A DNA stretch of 17,055 nucleotides from CAZNAQ01 sp964585585 (GTDB lineage: Bacteria > Patescibacteriota > Patescibacteriia > Patescibacteriales > JAGXOH01): assembly GCA_964585585.1 (NCBI GenBank), contig CAZPEL010000021.1, positions 1 to 17,055 on the forward strand. The letters are read 5' to 3'. The translations under genes were made by a program, and so were the position numbers. The notes under the pieces were generated by a model, which saw only the letters and a list, made by a program, of their open reading frames with translations, was not told the DNA's origin and ran no database searches. This document shows positions 14,410 through 17,055 of the stretch, piece after piece (the first letter of the stretch is position 1; each line of letters begins with the position of its first letter).

Positions 14410-14444
14410 AACTTTTTATTCGCTTAATTCGAGGCGAAAAAGTT
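14410..14444 (+). other. Imperfect hairpin upstream of rny
   Basis: AACTTTTT (14410-14417) pairs with AAAAAGTT (14437-14444) outside an inner CGCTT/GAGGCG-type stem, with a three-base bulge. TTTT follows only partly. It may end the lipoprotein transcript, which otherwise has no obvious terminator in the 245-bp gap. The rest of this gap (14249-14493) is AT-rich and I see no gene in it. Confidence 0.35.
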
Positions 14445-14493
14445 TTAAGGTGTTTTTGATCATATAAAATCTCCTGACACAAAGATCTGACTT

Positions 14494-16008
14494 ATGCAGT
14501 ATATAGTTTATATCGTTTTGCTTGTGGGAGGTTTTTTTGTTGGATATTGGGCGAGAAAGAAAAAAATTTCCATTTATGACAAGAAGGCCGAATCTCGAGC
14601 GGAAAAAATAATCGGTGAGGCCAAGGCCAAACAAAAGGAGACCTTACTCAAAGCCCAAGACAAGGCCTTCAAAATAACTGAAGAGGCCAAAACCGAAGAA
14701 AAAAGAAGAAGAAAGGAACTGGATGCCCTGCAAGCTAAATTACAAAAAAGGGAAGATTCTTTTTCTCAAAAATTATTGGAACTCCAAGAGAAGCAGCAGA
14801 AGTTGTACGACAAGGTCAACAAGGTGGAGGAGGCCAAAGAAGAGGTGAAGCAATTAAAGGAGAAACAGATGGAAAAACTGAAAAAGATCGCTGCTATGAC
14901 CAAAGAGGAGGCCAGAGAGGTTTTGTTCAAGAACATAGAAAAAGAATCCCAAGAGGATCTGATGGCCAGGATGAACAAATTAGAGAAAGAAGCTGATGAA
15001 AAGTTCGAGGAAAAGGCCAAGGATATTATTGCCAGTTCTATGCAGAGAATAGTTTCTTCTTATGTTCCCGAAATAAGCACCACTAATGTTGATCTGCCCG
15101 GTGATGAAATGAAGGGCAGGGTTATCGGAAGAGAGGGGAGAAATATTAGAGTGATCGAACAAAAGGCCGGGGTGGAAATAATCGTTGACGACACTCCCAA
15201 TGTGATAACTATTTCCGCTTTTTCTCCTATTAGAAGACAAGTGGCCAAAAGGGCCTTGGATTCCTTAATAAAGGATGGCCGGATCCAACCGGCCAAGATC
15301 GAGGAAGCGATCGATAAGGCCAAGAAGGAGTTGGCCACCGAGATCAAGAAAGCCGGAGAAGAGGCCATGTACGAGGTCGGCGTGACCGGTTTTGATCCCA
15401 AGCTTGTTCAGATACTCGGTAGATTGAAATTCCGAACCAGTTACGGCCAGAACGCTCTACAACATTCCATCGAAGTGGCTCATCTTTCCGCTTTGCTGGC
15501 CGAGGAGCTGGGAGTGGATGTTACTTTGGCCAAGAAAGGCGGTTTACTTCATGATATTGGTAAGGCGGTGGATCACGATGTCAAAGGCACCCATCCCGAG
15601 ATCGGTGGCAACATGGCCAGGAAATTCAGCGTTAATGAGAATATAATACCGGCCATAGAGACTCACCACGATGATCATCCCGGAAATTTGATAGCCGTAG
15701 TGGTTAAAGTGGCCGATGCTATTTCCGCTGCCAGACCCGGAGTAAGGAATGATACCTATGAGAGATATCTCCAGAGATTGGAAGAGCTGGAAAAGATAAC
15801 CAATTCTTTTGAAGGAGTGGATAAGTCCTATGCCATTCAAGCCGGCCGCGAGGTAAGGGTGTTTGTCAATGCCGATAAAGTGGATGATCTGAATTGCAAT
15901 AAAATGGCCAGGGAGATAGCCAAGAAAATAGAAGAAGAGTTGAAATACCCCGGAGAAATAAAGGTAAATTTGATCCGCGAGAACCGAATAGTGGAATATG
16001 CCCGCTAA
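14494..16008 (+). CDS. rny: Ribonuclease Y
   Basis: RNase Y is the membrane-anchored endoribonuclease that starts mRNA decay in many bacteria lacking RNase E. The 504-residue protein has an N-terminal membrane helix (about 3-20), a long Lys/Glu coiled coil (about 28-180), a KH RNA-binding domain with the GxxGxxI signature in GRVIGREGRNIRVIEQ (about 208-223), and an HD metal-dependent nuclease domain with HSIEVAH, LLHDIGKA (His-Asp at about 352), ETHHDD and KVADAISAARPG. The terminal EIKVNLIRENRIVEYAR is family-typical. All HD ligands appear present. No RNase E is in this window; with the NrnA-like DHH protein it could form a route from mRNA to mononucleotides (inference). Confidence 0.97.
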   Translation: MQYIVYIVLLVGGFFVGYWARKKKISIYDKKAESRAEKIIGEAKAKQKETLLKAQDKAFKITEEAKTEEKRRRKELDALQAKLQKREDSFSQKLLELQEKQQKLYDKVNKVEEAKEEVKQLKEKQMEKLKKIAAMTKEEAREVLFKNIEKESQEDLMARMNKLEKEADEKFEEKAKDIIASSMQRIVSSYVPEISTTNVDLPGDEMKGRVIGREGRNIRVIEQKAGVEIIVDDTPNVITISAFSPIRRQVAKRALDSLIKDGRIQPAKIEEAIDKAKKELATEIKKAGEEAMYEVGVTGFDPKLVQILGRLKFRTSYGQNALQHSIEVAHLSALLAEELGVDVTLAKKGGLLHDIGKAVDHDVKGTHPEIGGNMARKFSVNENIIPAIETHHDDHPGNLIAVVVKVADAISAARPGVRNDTYERYLQRLEELEKITNSFEGVDKSYAIQAGREVRVFVNADKVDDLNCNKMAREIAKKIEEELKYPGEIKVNLIRENRIVEYAR

Positions 16009-16043
16009 AATAGGCCAAATTCAACTTGCCAAATCGATATTTA

Positions 16044-16084
16044 ATCTGCTATATTGATTAAAGATCTGCTATTAAAAATAATAT
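16044..16084 (+). promoter_or_regulatory. HU promoter region with direct repeat ATCTGCTAT
   Basis: The 9-mer ATCTGCTAT occurs at 16044-16052 and 16064-16072, exactly 20 bp apart (two helical turns). TTGATT (16054-16059) lies between the copies, and TAATAT (16079-16084) is a -10 candidate at 19 bp. The second copy falls in the spacer, a place where a bound protein would block RNA polymerase. Operator function is an inference. Confidence 0.4.
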
Positions 16085-16137
16085 AAGGTTTTCACTCATT
16101 TTTATATTTTGAAAATGCGTGGGACCAAGTAAAATTT

Positions 16138-16422
16138 ATGAATAAAGCAGGGTTAATAAAAAAAATAGCTAAAGAGACCAGAATTAGTAACAAGGAAGCG
16201 GAAAAAATGGTAGAGAGTTTTGTGGATATAGTGATAGGCGAATTAAAATCCGGCAATCAAGTGAATATAAGCGGTTTCGGAACTTTTCTAACCAGGACCA
16301 GACATGCTCGAGGAGGGGTTAACCCTCAAAATCCGGACGAAAGGATCAAGATCCCGGAGGTTACAGTGGCCAAATTCAAAACCGGTAAGAGACTTAAAGA
16401 TTCTCTGAAAGGAGAAAGATAA
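16138..16422 (+). CDS. HU/IHF family nucleoid DNA-binding protein
   Basis: A 94-residue DNABII protein that binds and bends DNA as a dimer. MNKAGLIKKIAKETRISNKEAEKMVESF forms the two dimerisation helices; VNISGFGTFLTRTRHARGGVNPQNPDERIKIPEV holds the strands and the arm with the conserved GFGTF and the R-x-G-NPQ turn carrying the intercalating proline; the end AKFKTGKRLKDSLKG is the terminal helix. Length and motifs match HU (about 90 residues). HU versus IHF cannot be decided; the family is certain. No SD lies before the ATG. A direct repeat in the promoter and a perfect 15-bp hairpin after the gene flank it. Confidence 0.95.
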   Translation: MNKAGLIKKIAKETRISNKEAEKMVESFVDIVIGELKSGNQVNISGFGTFLTRTRHARGGVNPQNPDERIKIPEVTVAKFKTGKRLKDSLKGER

Positions 16423-16461
16423 TAATCCTCCATTCTTTGATTTTTTGGCTTTTTTGAGAGT

Positions 16462-16506
16462 GGCCTTGGAGGATAAGTTTTGTTTTAGAGTTTATCCTCC
16501 AAGGCC
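16462..16506. repeat. Perfect 15-bp inverted repeat downstream of HU
   Basis: GGCCTTGGAGGATAA (16462-16476) and TTATCCTCCAAGGCC (16492-16506) are perfect complements around a 15-nt loop. No T-run follows on either side. ATCCTCCA at 16425-16432, just after the HU stop, is an extra copy that could also pair with the left arm. It may act as an RNA stabiliser or terminator of HU mRNA. Confidence 0.6.
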
Positions 16507-16537
16507 TAAGTGATTATCGGAATATCACATATATGGC

Positions 16538-16560
16538 GCGTCCGTAGCTCAACCGGATAG
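16538..16560 (+). pseudogene. tRNA-Arg 5'-half fragment
   Basis: These 23 bases match the first 23 bases of the complete tRNA-Arg at 16618 with one change (AACCGG for AACTGG): acceptor 5' strand GCGTCCG, TA, D-stem GCTC and D-loop to GGATAG. The match stops abruptly, and TCCCGCCCCTTTTT follows instead of the rest of the D-stem. Confidence 0.75.
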
Positions 16561-16576
16561 TCCCGCCCCTTTTTAT

Positions 16577-16599
16577 GCTCCCTTAGCTCAACTGGATAG
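16577..16599 (+). pseudogene. Second tRNA 5'-half fragment
   Basis: Acceptor strand GCTCCCT, TAGCTCAACTGGATAG, then TCCCTCACTTTTTT. It breaks off at the same D-arm position as the first fragment. From position 8 on it is identical to the tRNA-Arg 5' half, but the acceptor strand differs. A matching acceptor 3' strand with discriminator, AGGGAGCA, lies at 16847-16854. Confidence 0.7.
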
Positions 16600-16708
16600 T
16601 CCCTCACTTTTTTGTGAGCGTCCGTAGCTCAACTGGATAGAGCACTTGGCTTCGGACCAAGTGGTTGTGGGTTCGAATCCTACCGGGCGCACACAAAAAA
16701 GTGAGGGA
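16600..16708. repeat. 17-bp perfect inverted repeat framing tRNA-Arg
   Basis: TCCCTCACTTTTTTGTG (16600-16616) and CACAAAAAAGTGAGGGA (16692-16708) are perfect complements directly outside the tRNA-Arg gene. In a precursor RNA they would extend the acceptor stem by 17 bp beyond one A-A mismatch (16617 with the discriminator 16691). Confidence 0.85.
16618..16691 (+). tRNA. tRNA-Arg, anticodon TCG
   Basis: A complete 74-nt cloverleaf: acceptor GCGTCCG/CGGGCGC with one G-U, D-arm GCTC...GAGC, anticodon arm CTTGG-CTTCGGA-CCAAG with anticodon TCG (reads CGA and, if modified, related Arg codons), variable loop TGGTT, and T-arm GTGGG-TTCGAAT-CCTAC. Discriminator A; CCA is not encoded. It is framed by a 17-bp inverted repeat and preceded by two truncated copies of its 5' half. 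Confidence 0.95.
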
Positions 16709-16866
16709 TTGAGGGTTCCCTGCCTGCCGGCAGGCAGGTGGGTTCGTCTTTTGACAAGCTCAGGGCGTCCGGCCGCCCCGTCATTCGATAGGGCAGGAAT
16801 GGCCGGGCGAATCCCTTGCCCCGCCTTTTCGAGAAAGGCGGGGTTCAGGGAGCATATTCTCATTTA
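16709..16866. repeat. Mosaic of palindromes and tRNA-like scraps between the two tRNAs
   Basis: It holds the palindrome cctgcctgccggcaggcagg (16719-16738), the word GACAAGCTCAGGG (16753-16765), typical of dispersed intergenic repeats, a GCGTCCGG (16765-16772)/CCGGGCG (16803-16809) pair resembling the tRNA-Arg acceptor stem, and a strong hairpin CCCCGCCTTT/AAAGGCGGGG (16819-16828 with 16834-16843). This runs through GTTC into AGGGAGCA (16847-16854). No gene is credible here; open frames read through the tRNA and repeats. Confidence 0.6.
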
Positions 16867-16867
16867 T

Positions 16868-16931
16868 GATTTGGTGATTTAAGATTGAAGATTTGGAAAT
16901 CATAAATCATAAGTCTTCAATCTTAAATGAG
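16868..16931. repeat. Heptamer arrays forming a 15-bp inverted repeat
   Basis: Heptamers GATTTAA, GATTGAA, GATTTGG (16876-16896) are followed by AAATCAT, AAATCAT, AAGTCTT, CAATCTT, AAATGAG. ATTTAAGATTGAAGA (16877-16891) is the perfect complement of TCTTCAATCTTAAAT (16914-16928). It ends just before tRNA-Met. Confidence 0.75.
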
Positions 16932-16935
16932 GCAC

Positions 16936-17009
16936 GGCTGGGTAGCTCAGGTGGTTAGAGCACGACACTCATAACGTCGGGGTCGTGGGTTCAAGTCCCA
17001 CCCCAGCCA
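16936..17009 (+). tRNA. tRNA-Met, anticodon CAT (elongator type)
   Basis: Complete 74-nt cloverleaf: acceptor GGCTGGG/CCCAGCC, D-arm GCTC...GAGC with GGTGG loop, anticodon loop CTCATAA with anticodon CAT, variable GGGTC, T-arm GTGGG-TTCAAGT-CCCAC, discriminator A, no encoded CCA. The G1-C72 pair and the lack of three G-C pairs in the anticodon stem argue against the initiator. An A31-C39 mismatch is present. A tRNA-Ile with lysidine at C34 would look similar, so the amino acid is not fully certain. Confidence 0.9.
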
Positions 17010-17015
17010 CATTCT

Positions 17016-17055
17016 CATTTTAGGATTTCAAGATTTAAGATTTTAGGATTGGGGA
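17016..17055. repeat. Heptamer array after tRNA-Met
   Basis: CATTTTA, GGATTTC, AAGATTT, AAGATTT, TAGGATT in a 7-bp period from 17016 to 17050, running off the window edge. Confidence 0.65.

Noticed and set aside
16538..16708. Split tRNA genes of the Nanoarchaeum type
   Set aside because: Tails after the 5' halves look like the GC-rich joining sequences of split tRNAs, and one has a perfect complement, but that complement follows an intact tRNA and is not followed by a 3' tRNA half.
16588..16882. Open frames on both strands across the tRNA region (91 and 78 codons)
   Set aside because: They translate the tRNA-Arg gene (peptides like VGSNPTGRT and VGFEPTTTWSEAKCS) and the palindrome (LPAGRQ); they are artefacts of RNA genes and repeats.
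16600..17020. Integrative element using tRNA as attachment site
   Set aside because: Direct repeats (ATTCTCATTT) and tRNA fragments are present, but the enclosed DNA is under 300 bp and holds no integrase or cargo.

Overview
The window reads as chromosomal DNA of a reduced bacterium, most likely a member of the Candidate Phyla Radiation (Patescibacteria, Parcubacteria-like). The reasons are compact core proteins (IF-2 of only 664 residues, S1 with four domains), several genes with no Shine-Dalgarno (SD) sequence and very short leaders, tRNAs without encoded CCA, and gaps filled with short palindromic and 7-bp-period repeats, including two copies of the palindrome cctgcctgccggcaggcagg. The lineage call is pattern recognition, not a phylogeny. 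All reading frames fit the standard code.

Layout. 1-219 is the C-terminal end of ruvB, separated by a bidirectional terminator from a convergent orphan gene (254-643, -). A 413-bp gap carries a candidate structured RNA and a palindrome, followed by rpsA (1057) and ftsH (2402), then trmD (4406) between heptamer arrays. A second candidate small RNA lies at about 5166-5275. The minus strand then carries nrnA-like DHH phosphoesterase (5320-6309) and, behind its own promoter and terminator, infB-rbfA (8720-6386). After a 526-bp repeat-rich gap come an unrecognised gene (9247-10086, +), a 39-codon minus-strand ORF that is easily missed (10090-10209) and rnhB (10263-10895, -). A tandem pair of paralogous unknown proteins (10991-12202), trxB (minus), a thioredoxin-fold lipoprotein (13262-14248), rny (14494-16008) and an HU gene (16138-16422) follow. 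The right end is a tRNA locus: tRNA-Arg(TCG), tRNA-Met(CAT) and several tRNA fragments.

Most recognised genes serve information processing and quality control: translation initiation and ribosome assembly (infB, rbfA, rpsA), tRNA modification (trmD), RNA turnover (rny, nrnA-like), DNA/RNA hybrid removal and recombination (rnhB, ruvB), nucleoid structure (HU), membrane proteolysis (ftsH) and thiol redox (trxB beside a thioredoxin-fold lipoprotein).

The parts least explained by known genes are: (i) tandem ~40-bp units made of tRNA 5' halves, next to a tRNA-Arg gene framed by a perfect 17-bp inverted repeat; (ii) two promoter-structure-terminator units that look like unannotated small RNAs; (iii) 7-bp-period repeat arrays in many gaps, each with a different heptamer; and (iv) two strong SD sequences found only on small orphan genes. 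No CRISPR array, prophage or transposase gene is visible.
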